The notes: generated by a model not told the origin, from the letters alone. 14,562 nt of DNA from Micavibrio aeruginosavorus (GCA_003241285.1 QFOT01000044.1:1-14562); one strand, 5' to 3'; shown: positions 1 to 8,630, numbered from the stretch's first letter. Program-made: numbers and translations.

Positions 1-1119
1 ATTTTTCAGATTTTTACCTATGGAATAGATGTTACGAAGCGGAACCATGACCGCGTCGATCTTTTCACTGATTTCTCTGAACTGCTTATCTAACTCAGCC
101 TTCTGAACGATGAATTCGTTTATCGAACGACGCTTAGCCTCGATTGAACGCTTAAACGTTTCGAAGTCAATCTCCACGTCACAGGCTGGGCACATGTCGT
201 TTTCAAAAATTTCCAGTGCGGTCTTATAAAATCCGTCTTTATTAACATTTCGCTGATCAGACTCATTTAATCGCGATAAAAGTCCGGCTGTACGTTCCAG
301 CAACTTGGAAAATTGTTCTCCTTGCAGATACGCGATTTGCTGCTCCACCAGCACATAATCTGCAAGTGCAGTAGCTTTGTTGACCTTCTCGCTCTCTCCC
401 TCAGCATCCGTCGCAATTCCATCTGCCAACGGGACGTTATTCAGCATAGTTAGCGGAGATAGCCCTAATATGGTTCGGTAACTGTTCGCCGCTGCCAAAA
501 TCTGCGCTGTAGCTGGAGAAGTAATACCCAAGGCAACTGATAAGCTCTCTCCTGCCCTGCTTTGCATTGATCGTATCGGTTCTACGGCTTTCGCACACGT
601 GTTTGAGAGCTTTTTTAACTCTGCTCGTGTTTTTTCGAGTTCATCCAGACGCAGCAGAGCCTGAACGTCTTTCGCACGCTTCAATGGTTCGGCCAAAATA
701 AAACGAATTATCTCCCGGCGGGAAAGGGTTAATTCAGGATGTTCTTCAAGCCGCCGGAATATCTCCAGTACATCCGGCGTGCTCGGAATAATTGTTGGAT
801 TTTTTGCATTCTTCACTGATCGTTCTATTGTCGCCTGCTTTTTCAAAGCGGGAATATAGACGCTCATTTTTACAATGGCTTTATCCGGCGTTGTCCGGCA
901 GTTCACATGAGGCCCATGTTCCTTAACTGTTATGCCGCCCGTTCCCGCACCCGTTAATCTAGAAATGGTGCCAGTAAGTGCAAATTCTATCGCGTCCACT
1001 ATTCCGCTTTTCCCTGTTCCATTTGGACCGCAGATGGCGAAGTTGTTCCGGTTCAATTTAAGATTTATGTTTCGCAGACCACGAAACTCTTTGACATCAA
1101 TTTCTTCAATCAGGATCAT
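1..1119 (-). CDS. SMC/Rad50-like AAA ATPase, C-terminus beyond window
   Basis: I translated this by hand: it is open for 373 codons from the ATG at 1119 to the window edge with no stop, so the gene is 3'-truncated by the window. The N-terminus (MILIEEIDVKEFRGL) is the usual first strand of RecF/SMC-type ATPases. The Walker A is GPNGTGKS at residues 31-38, followed by VDAIEFALTG. Residues from about 160 onward are charged and helical (probable coiled coil), and a CPAC motif sits at 310-313, like the CxxC zinc hook of Rad50-type proteins. The Walker B and signature motifs should lie in the missing C-terminal half. The ATG overlaps the stop of the upstream 76-residue gene in an ATGA junction, so the two are probably translationally coupled. 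The family is known in DNA repair and in many phage-defence systems; the specific role here is inference. Confidence 0.85.
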   Translation of the reverse strand, partial: MILIEEIDVKEFRGLRNINLKLNRNNFAICGPNGTGKSGIVDAIEFALTGTISRLTGAGTGGITVKEHGPHVNCRTTPDKAIVKMSVYIPALKKQATIERSVKNAKNPTIIPSTPDVLEIFRRLEEHPELTLSRREIIRFILAEPLKRAKDVQALLRLDELEKTRAELKKLSNTCAKAVEPIRSMQSRAGESLSVALGITSPATAQILAAANSYRTILGLSPLTMLNNVPLADGIATDAEGESEKVNKATALADYVLVEQQIAYLQGEQFSKLLERTAGLLSRLNESDQRNVNKDGFYKTALEIFENDMCPACDVEIDFETFKRSIEAKRRSINEFIVQKAELDKQFREISEKIDAVMVPLRNIYSIGKNLKN

Positions 1120-1346
1120 TGAGTTTCACCTAGAATAATTTTTACAAAATCTTTCTTTTGTGAGACAGCACTATCACGGAAACGCTTCGCAACATCCGCC
1201 AATCCTTCCGTGTTTTCTAGCGCACAATAAAAGCGTTCTAGAATTTGATCGGTTACGCTTCCTGAAGTCGCCTTTTCCACTCCATCATTTTGTTGCGCTG
1301 AGCCTGTAAAGCTATCGTTTGCTGGTATATTATTGTTTTTCGTCAT
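1116..1346 (-). CDS. Small 76-residue protein coupled to the ATPase gene
   Basis: I do not recognise this protein. It is hydrophilic, with no signal peptide or membrane segment. The first 30 residues are polar and low in structure (Asn, Ser, Gly, Gln), and the rest (from about VTDQILERF) looks like two or three amphipathic helices ending in KKDFVKIILGE. The start ATG has a GAGAGG ribosome site four bases upstream. Its stop overlaps the start of the ATPase gene (ATGA), which argues for coupled, roughly stoichiometric synthesis and a partner or regulatory role for that ATPase. It begins 70 bp after the end of czcA on the same strand. I see no clear terminator between them, so it could be read from the czc transcript or from a promoter in the AT-rich gap 1347-1415. 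Confidence 0.7.
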   Translation of the reverse strand: MTKNNNIPANDSFTGSAQQNDGVEKATSGSVTDQILERFYCALENTEGLADVAKRFRDSAVSQKKDFVKIILGETQ

Positions 1347-1415
1347 GTAGCCTCTCGTCTTACGGGAGGTTAAAGATGTAATATTATTTCGTCGAGTCGT
1401 TAATTTTTTTCATAA

Positions 1416-4400
1416 TCAAAAAATTTCTTTTGCCAGATTAAAGCGTTTATAAATGGCAGGCAATACTAACAGAGTCAGTATAGTCGACGTTATAAGACCG
1501 CCAATAACAACAGTTGCCAAAGGCTTCTGAACCTCAGCCCCTGCTCCACTTGCGATTGCCATTGGTACAAAACCAAGCGATGCCACGAGCGCGGTCATCA
1601 AGACAGGTCGCAAACGTGATAGACTGCCGTTAAGAATAGCCTCATTAGGATTGGCGCCTTCACTGACCAACTGGTTTATTCTGGTCACGAGAACAAGACC
1701 GTTTAGGACCGCAACGCCGGACAGAGCAATCAAACCCACAGCCGCCGAAATAGAAAACGGCATATCCCGCAGCCACAGAGTCACGATGCCTCCAGTTAAT
1801 GCCAGCGGAACGCCACTGAATACCAGTAAGGCTTGTCTTACCGAACCTAGCGCCGTGAATAACAGAAGGAAAATGGCGAAGAAACAGGCTGGTACGACAA
1901 TACCCAGACGCGCCTTTGCTTCTTCAAGGTTTTTGAACTGACCACCCCATTCGAGCCAATAGCCTGCTGGCAGCTTCACCTTTTGGTCTAGAGCCATCAT
2001 GGCATCTTCGACAAAAGACGCTATGTCGCGATCACGAACATTGGCTTGAACCACGATGCGACGCTTTCCGTTTTCACGGCTTATCTGGTTCGGACCATCT
2101 TTTACTTCCAGCGTGGCCACTTCTTTTAAAGGGATATAGAGCGGACGCTTATGCTGAGCTAAACCAGCATCATTTGTATCCTGCTCATCGGGCAACAGGA
2201 TTGGCAAGTTTTCTATCGCCGAGAAATCATTTCGCTGCCCCTCCGACAAACGCACCATGATATCAAAGCGCTGGTCACCTTGAAAAACCAATCCGGCTTC
2301 CTTACCGCCCACGGCAATCGCCAAAACATCTAGAACATCGCTGACATTCAGGCCATATCGTGCGATCGCTGGCTTATCCAGTTTGATTTCCAGCATTGGA
2401 AGACCAGATGTTTGCTCGACTTTAACATCAGTTGCTCCCTGAACACCTTGTAAGGTTTTGGCTATTTGCGCAGCGGTCGCCTCCATCGCTGCGAAATTAT
2501 CGCCGTAGACTTTAACCGCAACATCGCTTCGTACACCTGAGATTAGTTCGTTGAACCGCATCTGGATTGGTTGTGTAAACTCATAATTATTGCCAGGAAT
2601 TTTACTTACAGCCTCTTGCAGTTTCTCGACCAGTTCATTTTTGAGCAGGTCCGGATCAGGCCATTCTTTACGATCTTTGAAAATAATGAATGTGTCCGAC
2701 ACGTTTGGTGGCATCGGGTCCGCCGCCGTTTCCGCCGTTCCTGTTTTGGAATAAATAAAAGCTACTTCTGGCAATTTAGCGACAGCTTTCTCTACTTCAA
2801 ACTGCATGGCCTGAGATTGCGAAAGCGATGTGCTAGGGATGCGCATGGCATGCATAGCAACATCTTTTTCGTCAAGTTGCGGGATAAATTCCTGCCCCAT
2901 AGTAAAAAATAGCAATACAGCTCCCACAAAAGCCAACACGGACGCACTGATAAAGGCGATAGGCGCTTTCATCGAAGCCTTAAGCATCGGTGTGTAAATG
3001 TCTTTTACCTTATGAATGGCCTTACTTTCCTTTTCTTCCACGCGACCTGTAACAAATATCGCCAGCATGGCCGGAATGAAGGTAAGCGAAAGAATAAAGG
3101 CCGCTACCAACGCTAGAATAACAGTGACGGCCATCGGCTCGAACATCTTGCCTTCAACGCCTGTAAAAGTCAGAAGCGGAATATAGACCATGATGATAAT
3201 CGCCTGACCGAATACGGATGGCTGGATCATTTCACGGCTGGCCAGCATAACTTCATGCATACGTTCTTGAAGGGTTAGAAGACGCCCTTCCTGATGCTGC
3301 CTCTGTCCCAGACGGGCCAGACAGTTCTCGGTAATAATAACCGCCCCATCGACAATCAAACCGAAATCCAAAGCACCAAGGCTCATTAAGTTTCCGCTAA
3401 TATTGAACCGCTGCATACCAATTGCTGTCATTAACATAGCGACCGGAATAACCGCCGCTGTAATGAGTGCCGCGCGGATATTGCCTAGAAGCAGGAATAA
3501 AACTGCAATAACCAACAACGCACCCTCTAGCAGATTTTTTTCAACCGTCTTGATAGTGGCATTGACGAGTTTTGTCCGGTTGAGGACGGTTTTTGCCTCG
3601 ATACCTTCCGGCAGGCTTTTATTGACTTCCTGCAATTTTTGATCGACAGCATCGGATACAATACGGCTATTAGCCCCTATAAGCATGAGGGCTGTACCGA
3701 CCACGACTTCCTGCCCGTTTTCACTGGCAGAGCCTGTACGCAATTCCTTGCCGATACCTATTTCGGCGATATCTTTCAGGTAAATAGGTATACCGCGCCT
3801 GTTGGCCACGACGATATTGGCCAATTGTTCTTCTGTATCAATCCTGCCATCAGAACGGACAACATAGGCTTCACCATTGCGTTCAACATAACCAGCGCCA
3901 ATGCCGTGATTATTTTTCTCAACAACCTCCATGACGTCACTGAAACTTAGTCCCAAGGAAACCAGTTTTTCCGGATCAGGCATGACATGGTATTGCTTCA
4001 CATACCCGCCAATCGCATCGACACCCGCAACACCAGTCACGCCTTTTAGTTGCGGACGTATGATCCAGTCCTGAACTGTGCGTAAATATCCCGCCAGTTC
4101 ATAATCTTTACGAAGGCGCTGACCTTCGGGCGTTAGATAACTCCTATCGCTTTGCCAGCCGGGTTCGCCGTTCACCACTTTCAATTTCGGGTCGTGGTCC
4201 TTGAATTTGACTGTCCACATATAAATTTCGCCAAGTCCCGTTGATACAGCCCCCATGAAAGGGTCTGCACCATCCGGCAAGTTTTCACGCGCTTCACTGA
4301 TGCGTTCTCCTACCTGCTGACGGGCAAAATAAATATCTACATCATCCGAAAAGATAGCCGTGACTTGTGAAAATCCGTTTCGTGAAATCGATCTGGTGCT

Positions 4401-4640
4401 TTCCAGCCCAGGTATACCTGCCAAAGCGGTTTCAACCGGAAACGTGACCTGCTTCTCAACTTCTTCCGGTGAAAGCGCAGGAGCTGCCGTATTTATCTGC
4501 ACCTGATTGTTTGTAATGTCAGGTACAGCATCAATGGGAAGGCTCCTGAGTGAGTAGACCCCAAAAGCGGAAACGGCGGCGACCAGCAGCACAATCAAAT
4601 AACGCTGACGCAGGGAGAAATTGAGTAATTTTTCTATCAT
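1416..4640 (-). CDS. czcA: CzcA-type heavy-metal RND transporter
   Basis: Inner-membrane proton/metal antiporter of the HME-RND family, the pump of a CzcCBA complex. The start chosen is the ATG at 4640 (MIEKLLNFSLRQRYL), giving 1074 residues, close to the usual length near 1060; the frame is open further upstream but would run into czcB. The N-terminus has the first transmembrane helix and the PIDAVPDITNNQVQ motif typical of the family. The TM4 motif DFGLIVDGAVIITEN places D425, D431 and E438 at the exact spacing of D402, D408 and E415 of Cupriavidus CzcA, residues needed for proton coupling. This signature belongs to divalent-cation (Zn/Cd/Co) members rather than the Cu/Ag CusA group, so Zn/Cd/Co is the predicted substrate. 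It lies 16 bp after the czcB stop, in one operon. Confidence 0.95.
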   Translation of the reverse strand: MIEKLLNFSLRQRYLIVLLVAAVSAFGVYSLRSLPIDAVPDITNNQVQINTAAPALSPEEVEKQVTFPVETALAGIPGLESTRSISRNGFSQVTAIFSDDVDIYFARQQVGERISEARENLPDGADPFMGAVSTGLGEIYMWTVKFKDHDPKLKVVNGEPGWQSDRSYLTPEGQRLRKDYELAGYLRTVQDWIIRPQLKGVTGVAGVDAIGGYVKQYHVMPDPEKLVSLGLSFSDVMEVVEKNNHGIGAGYVERNGEAYVVRSDGRIDTEEQLANIVVANRRGIPIYLKDIAEIGIGKELRTGSASENGQEVVVGTALMLIGANSRIVSDAVDQKLQEVNKSLPEGIEAKTVLNRTKLVNATIKTVEKNLLEGALLVIAVLFLLLGNIRAALITAAVIPVAMLMTAIGMQRFNISGNLMSLGALDFGLIVDGAVIITENCLARLGQRQHQEGRLLTLQERMHEVMLASREMIQPSVFGQAIIIMVYIPLLTFTGVEGKMFEPMAVTVILALVAAFILSLTFIPAMLAIFVTGRVEEKESKAIHKVKDIYTPMLKASMKAPIAFISASVLAFVGAVLLFFTMGQEFIPQLDEKDVAMHAMRIPSTSLSQSQAMQFEVEKAVAKLPEVAFIYSKTGTAETAADPMPPNVSDTFIIFKDRKEWPDPDLLKNELVEKLQEAVSKIPGNNYEFTQPIQMRFNELISGVRSDVAVKVYGDNFAAMEATAAQIAKTLQGVQGATDVKVEQTSGLPMLEIKLDKPAIARYGLNVSDVLDVLAIAVGGKEAGLVFQGDQRFDIMVRLSEGQRNDFSAIENLPILLPDEQDTNDAGLAQHKRPLYIPLKEVATLEVKDGPNQISRENGKRRIVVQANVRDRDIASFVEDAMMALDQKVKLPAGYWLEWGGQFKNLEEAKARLGIVVPACFFAIFLLLFTALGSVRQALLVFSGVPLALTGGIVTLWLRDMPFSISAAVGLIALSGVAVLNGLVLVTRINQLVSEGANPNEAILNGSLSRLRPVLMTALVASLGFVPMAIASGAGAEVQKPLATVVIGGLITSTILTLLVLPAIYKRFNLAKEIF

Positions 4641-4656
4641 GTCAGTCTCTGATTTT

Positions 4657-5652
4657 TTAATGTTCATGTTCGGCGGCAGATTTGCCAATATCAGCCTTAA
4701 CGACAAAGCTGTTGGTGGCCACATAGTCTTCTCCCGTTTTGACACCGCTTATGATTTCCGTCCATTCGCGATCTGACTGACCTGTTTCGACTTTGCGCAT
4801 CTCATATATTTCGCCTTCCTTGACATAGACAACTTGTGCGCCTTCCTGTCGCTGTATGGCGGAAGTTTTAACAGCCAAGGCCACTTCCTTTTCTGACAAG
4901 ACAACATCGCCGCGAACCGTCATACCGGAACGCCATTTATTGTCAGCGTTATCAAGCGTCACGCGTGCTACAACCGTTTGGCTAGAGCTTTCAGCCGTAG
5001 GCAAGAGGTTTGTAATTGCAGCTTCCGCGCTGGTCGATGCATCACTTAGACTTAAAACATCCACTTTCTGGCCTGTCGCGATCTTGCCCATATCTCTTGA
5101 GAAAACAAAAAATTCGGCCCAAAGCTGCCTTAAATCGGCAATCACATAAACAGGTTCATCTCCAGCTAATCCACCGATAGCGGCGTTACGGGTGATAACC
5201 ATGCCATCCAGCGGTGAAGAAACAGAATAAGTTTGCAAACTCTGATTACTTTCGATAGTCGCCAGCTCATCGCCTTTCTTCACTTGGTCGCCGACGCTTT
5301 TATCAGCCGATTTAATGACGCCGGGAAATCTAGCCCTGACCTGTGCCGTTCTATCCTGATTAAGGATAATCTTTCCTGTCAGGCTGATAGTTTGATGAAC
5401 CGTTGCGGGACCAGCTTTCAAGACTTCGATGTTCATGGCTTGTGCGGATACATCACTTATCTTCGTATTATCGCCACGCTCCTTTTCGCCAGCATGCTCA
5501 TGGCCTTCACCTTCTTCTGAATGTCCGGCTTCTTCGTATTTTTCTTCTGTATGGACATGATCGTCACCTGCAAAAGTTTCATAAGATACGAAACCCGCTG
5601 TGCCCAAAGCAATCACGGCTACGCCAGTTAAAATAATCATTTTCAATCTCAT
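4657..5652 (-). CDS. czcB: CzcB-type periplasmic adaptor (membrane fusion protein)
   Basis: Links CzcA to the outer-membrane channel. The 331 residues begin with an N-terminal membrane anchor or signal (residues 1-28), then a His/Glu-rich segment (about 31-60, with HVH and GHEH) that probably binds metal, and the protein ends in HEH. The two lipoyl half-motifs lie at about 107-132 and 141-165, followed by the beta-barrel and membrane-proximal regions to the C-terminus. Only about ten residues join the lipoyl halves, so the long alpha-helical hairpin of classical adaptors is absent and the protein is shorter than most. The ATG at 5652 has GGAG eight bases upstream and overlaps the czcC stop as ATGA. 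The order czcC-czcB-czcA matches the classical operon. Confidence 0.93.
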   Translation of the reverse strand: MRLKMIILTGVAVIALGTAGFVSYETFAGDDHVHTEEKYEEAGHSEEGEGHEHAGEKERGDNTKISDVSAQAMNIEVLKAGPATVHQTISLTGKIILNQDRTAQVRARFPGVIKSADKSVGDQVKKGDELATIESNQSLQTYSVSSPLDGMVITRNAAIGGLAGDEPVYVIADLRQLWAEFFVFSRDMGKIATGQKVDVLSLSDASTSAEAAITNLLPTAESSSQTVVARVTLDNADNKWRSGMTVRGDVVLSEKEVALAVKTSAIQRQEGAQVVYVKEGEIYEMRKVETGQSDREWTEIISGVKTGEDYVATNSFVVKADIGKSAAEHEH

Positions 5653-6884
5653 TTTTTTGTCTCCGGTGAAGTTACAGGGGCCGTTAGATATTCGACCTCT
5701 GCCAAATTGGTTTGATATTCGAGAAGCGCGTCCAGATAGGCCGTCTTGCTTTCAAAAAGCGTTCTTTGTGCATCCAGCACGTCGAGATAAGCAAAAGAGC
5801 CTGCGTTATAACCCCGCCGCGCATCTTTCAAAGCAGCTTCCGCTTCGGGCAGAATATCATCTTGCAGAGTCTTGGCTTCCTGATAAGCATCGGAAAGTAG
5901 CCTCTGACGTTCCATTATTTCGGCCTTGGCATCGCGAATAGTTTGCTTGCGCTCAGCATCACGGGCCGCAATTTCATAACCTGCCTTTTGGATATTTCCT
6001 CGGTTAAGGTTTAAGATAGGGATCGGAAATGAGACGCCAACGACAAAAGCGTTTTTGTCATCTTCTCTGAAATTACGGACGCCAGCAGTGATCGTAGGGT
6101 CTGGAACGGCATTTGCACGTTCCAGCACATAAGATGCCTTGGACTTCTCAACTTCCAAATCTTCGCGCGTAATAACCAAATCCGGTTCAATGATATCCAA
6201 TTCAGCAGGCTGGGTTATTTTATGAAAGGCATCAGTCTGGACTCTCTCAATCGCATGTCCAGTCAACTGACCAAGAACCGCTAAAGCTGTACTCTGTTCC
6301 CTCTCGGCTTTTTTCAAAGCAAGACCGGACGAGGCTTGCGCTATCTTTGCCTTATTCTTTTGATAAAGCGGATCGGCGGCGGCATCAACACGGCGCTTAA
6401 CACCGCCTAGAATATCATCTGCCAGTTTTGATTGCTGACGGGCTAGCTTGAGGCGTTCCTGTGCAACTGCCGCTTTTGCAAAAGCCATTTTAACCTGGCG
6501 AACGACATTCAAGGCTTCGCTATTCTGGTTCAGTCTAGCCAATGCCTGATCGCGCTCGGCAATATAACGACGGGCAGAGCGTTTGCCGCCAATTTCTACC
6601 AGTTGACTGATAGAAGCTGTCGTTTCGGCGCTATCATAGCCCTTGTATGCCCCACTGCCGCCAATATTTTCAGCTTCGATAGACAGTTGCGGATTTGCCC
6701 AAGCGGTTGATTGACCTCTTGCGCCGTTGGCTGCTTTATTTAAAGCATCGCTTCGTACAATTTCAGGTGCGTTTTGTAAAGCCTGTTCAATAGCCAAATC
6801 TAAAGACATGGCTTGGCCGTCTTTTGCCCATGAAGACGTGCTGCACAAAGCTAGGCCAATTATTGTGGTTAGTATAATTCGCAT
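5649..6884 (-). CDS. czcC: CzcC-type outer-membrane factor (TolC family)
   Basis: Outer-membrane channel subunit of the efflux complex. The start chosen is the ATG at 6884 (MRIILTTIIGL), which has an excellent AGGAGG ribosome site and gives a signal peptide ending in SSWA at residue 20; the longer open frame to 6944 overlaps the upstream lipoprotein gene and is less likely. The mature part has the outer-membrane-efflux pattern: SLDLAIEQALQNAPEI at the start, two repeats of long Ala/Glu/Arg-rich helices, and the late YLDVLDAQRTLFESK motif characteristic of the family. The 411-residue length is normal for CzcC. It begins 8 bp after the lipoprotein gene stop, and its own stop overlaps the czcB start by four bases. 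Confidence 0.93.
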   Translation of the reverse strand: MRIILTTIIGLALCSTSSWAKDGQAMSLDLAIEQALQNAPEIVRSDALNKAANGARGQSTAWANPQLSIEAENIGGSGAYKGYDSAETTASISQLVEIGGKRSARRYIAERDQALARLNQNSEALNVVRQVKMAFAKAAVAQERLKLARQQSKLADDILGGVKRRVDAAADPLYQKNKAKIAQASSGLALKKAEREQSTALAVLGQLTGHAIERVQTDAFHKITQPAELDIIEPDLVITREDLEVEKSKASYVLERANAVPDPTITAGVRNFREDDKNAFVVGVSFPIPILNLNRGNIQKAGYEIAARDAERKQTIRDAKAEIMERQRLLSDAYQEAKTLQDDILPEAEAALKDARRGYNAGSFAYLDVLDAQRTLFESKTAYLDALLEYQTNLAEVEYLTAPVTSPETKK

Positions 6885-6892
6885 AAGGCCTC

Positions 6893-7099
6893 CTATTGCT
6901 TTTTGAGGCGCAGCACTTCGCCAGCGAAACGGCACTCTCGCCATTCTTCAAGCGAGATATTTCCACGACCGTGCATTTGCTTACAGTCTTGAATGGAATA
7001 TTTCCTGCTGGGTTTTTCCGCAGTGGAACAGGCTGCCAGAGTTAGGCCTACGAATAGCAGGACAGCCACGCATGAGGCGTGTTGAATAGAAAATGGCAT
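6893..7099 (-). CDS. Small lipoprotein in the metal-efflux operon
   Basis: A 68-residue protein with a short hydrophobic signal and a lipobox LAAC (Cys24), followed by Ser, predicting a lipid-anchored protein sent to the outer membrane. The mature part is only about 45 residues, basic, with two further cysteines (in IQDCKQMHG and EWRECRF) that could form a disulphide or bind metal. I cannot name the family. It sits between the CzcI-like gene and czcC, only 8 bp before the czcC start, and so is almost certainly co-transcribed. A role as an accessory to the outer-membrane channel is inference. The ATG at 7099 has an AAGGAA ribosome site. Confidence 0.72.
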   Translation of the reverse strand: MPFSIQHASCVAVLLFVGLTLAACSTAEKPSRKYSIQDCKQMHGRGNISLEEWRECRFAGEVLRLKKQ

Positions 7100-7170
7100 A
7101 AGGTATTTCCTTGTAAATACGTTTCAGATCCACCAAAAGGCGGCTGGCACAGCGCTAAAGCTTGAGTGTA

Positions 7171-7518
7171 TTAAGCAAGGATACGGGGAGGACGCAGCTG
7201 GGGGCTAGCCGATGTGCCATCAACCTTTTGGTTTTGGTCAACGATGACAGCTAGGGCATGAACCACAGGGGTGGAAATGGTTTGAGTTACCGGAATGGCA
7301 TAGCCAGCGCAAAAACAATGACTGATACAGCACCCATCATCGCACTGGCCGTTTTTTTCATGCGCTGGGTCATCTTTCTGGCTATCAGCAATATGGAAGA
7401 TAGATGTATCGGCATTGAAAGTTGATGCCATAACTGACGAAGGAACCGCAGACATAATAAACGCCGCCAAAGTTATGGCGATGAAGAGGTTCATAAAGCT
7501 GCGGAAGACCTTTTGCAT
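7171..7518 (-). CDS. CzcI-like small periplasmic Cys/His protein
   Basis: First gene of the metal-efflux operon. The open frame begins with TTG at 7542, but I prefer the ATG at 7518 (115 residues); a third option is the ATG at 7494. None has a strong ribosome site. The N-terminus is a signal peptide (hydrophobic 11-25, probable cleavage after SSVMA near residue 31). The mature part has a cluster of five cysteines with a histidine (CDDGCCISHCFC, 59-70), which looks like a metal-binding loop, and the C-terminus is PQLRPPRILA. Placement, signal peptide, His/Cys centre and an Arg-Pro-rich end closing in LA recall CzcI of Cupriavidus, a small protein encoded ahead of czcCBA. The resemblance is from memory and moderate. 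Its role may be metal sensing or buffering in the periplasm. Confidence 0.72.
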   Translation of the reverse strand: MQKVFRSFMNLFIAITLAAFIMSAVPSSVMASTFNADTSIFHIADSQKDDPAHEKNGQCDDGCCISHCFCAGYAIPVTQTISTPVVHALAVIVDQNQKVDGTSASPQLRPPRILA

Positions 7519-7541
7519 TGAGAGTAAAACTAGGTCAGTCA

Positions 7542-7590
7542 AATCAAATTTGCAATCAAATTTACCTTCGATAATTGAATATTATTGAAT
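7542..7590 (-). promoter_or_regulatory. Tandem direct repeats upstream of the czc operon
   Basis: The gap between the DUF2806 gene (ends 7596) and the czc operon is AT-rich and holds two pairs of direct repeats. The 10-mer AATCAAATTT (plus strand) occurs exactly at 7542-7551 and 7554-7563, a 12-bp period. ATTGAAT occurs at 7574-7580 and 7584-7590 with similar flanks, a 10-bp period. Repeats on about one helical turn are typical of operators bound by a dimeric regulator, and metal-efflux operons are normally metal-controlled, but no regulator gene is in the window and I find no convincing -35/-10 pair, so the assignment is tentative. Confidence 0.45.
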
Positions 7591-7595
7591 TTTAT

Positions 7596-8609
7596 CTACG
7601 CCGCTGTGAAAGGACCGAAATGGGAAGCTAGGCCAGTGCCCTTTATTGATTGAGCTATCTCTACTGCAAAACCCTTCACCTTAATATCCCTGATAGCCGC
7701 AGCAACATGTTCAGCTTGACTTCTGAAATGACCGATTTGATACAACTCTGCGGCTACGCCAGTAAGGGAACAAACCTTTAAATCCAAAGATACGCCGGGG
7801 TCGGGATGTGTAACTTTAAGTACACAATCATTAAATAAAACCATTGACCGAAAAGCTAAACCCGTAGGGTCTGTATTTGAGGCACTCCACCGCAAACCCA
7901 AACCATCTACACCAGAAACAACGCCCAGTTCCTGCATGTGCAAGAGAAATTTAAAGGAAATTCCATTTTTCTCTAAAACGGCATCGTCCCGATATATAGC
8001 GTTGGTATTAAAAGCAAACGAAAATAACATTTCTATTTCTTTAGCTTCCTTCGATGACAGATTACGAAGGAACTCTAGCGTTCTCAATGAAAACCGACCT
8101 GGATTTTGGACTTCGCCCGCGAGCAGCTTCCCCCAAAGACTTTGCAGCTCTTCGTCTGAAACTGCCGAAACGCAATCGCGCCATCTACTCAACCAGTCGA
8201 GATTGACATCTTCTGTCGGTGCTGCGCCGACAGCATCTTCCAATTCTGCTTCTGCCTTAAGGATTGCCTTTGATACATTTATATCTTGAGCAATTCGTTC
8301 TACGATGATAGTTGCCGCAACTGAGTCTGGTTTAGTAACCTGTCGCAAAAGCGGCATTGAACCGTCTGCTATTTCCTCTGCAGTCACAAACGCGAGAGAA
8401 CCCGCATTCAGTTGCGGAAAACGCTTTACACGTCTTTCGACAATTTCTTCTTCCAGCTTCGCAAGTTCATTCAATTCTTTCAGCCGTAACTCTTGCCGCA
8501 CAGTTTCGACCCGTCTCATCTGCCAAGGTTTAAGCAAATTTCCCATGCCCCGTTCGGCAATGGTCTCCCATAGTTTGGCCAAGAGTTGCTCGCCAGGTAT
8601 TTCGACCAT
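7596..8609 (-). CDS. DUF2806 domain protein
   Basis: A 337-residue soluble protein. The segment at about 151-180 (DEELQSLWGKLLAGEV then PGRFSLRTLEFL) is the signature of the DUF2806 family, whose function is not established to my knowledge. The N-terminal third (about 30-65) is a charged helix with coiled-coil character, and there is no signal peptide or transmembrane segment. The C-terminal region contains LTGVAAELYQIG. The ATG at 8609 has GAGG nine bases upstream. An intrinsic terminator for the upstream operon ends only about 20 bp before the start, so the gene has little room for its own promoter. It precedes the czc operon on the same strand but is separated from it by the repeat region, and nothing links it to metal efflux. 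Confidence 0.85.
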   Translation of the reverse strand: MVEIPGEQLLAKLWETIAERGMGNLLKPWQMRRVETVRQELRLKELNELAKLEEEIVERRVKRFPQLNAGSLAFVTAEEIADGSMPLLRQVTKPDSVAATIIVERIAQDINVSKAILKAEAELEDAVGAAPTEDVNLDWLSRWRDCVSAVSDEELQSLWGKLLAGEVQNPGRFSLRTLEFLRNLSSKEAKEIEMLFSFAFNTNAIYRDDAVLEKNGISFKFLLHMQELGVVSGVDGLGLRWSASNTDPTGLAFRSMVLFNDCVLKVTHPDPGVSLDLKVCSLTGVAAELYQIGHFRSQAEHVAAAIRDIKVKGFAVEIAQSIKGTGLASHFGPFTAA

Positions 8610-8630
8610 CGTTGAAGCCTCATTAATGAC

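Noticed and set aside
1351..1370. Short inverted repeat CCTCTCG / CGGGAGG between czcA and the small gene as a terminator
   Set aside because: In the transcribed (minus) direction the stem has a C-A mismatch, has no T-run, and includes the ribosome site of the next gene.
2571..2912. Plus-strand open frames inside czcA, czcB, czcC and other genes
   Set aside because: All are opposite-strand shadows of clear minus-strand genes, with no ribosome sites or recognisable proteins.
4641..4745. 35 extra N-terminal residues of CzcA
   Set aside because: They overlap the czcB coding end and do not resemble RND N-termini; the ATG at 4640 begins exactly at the family's usual N-terminus.
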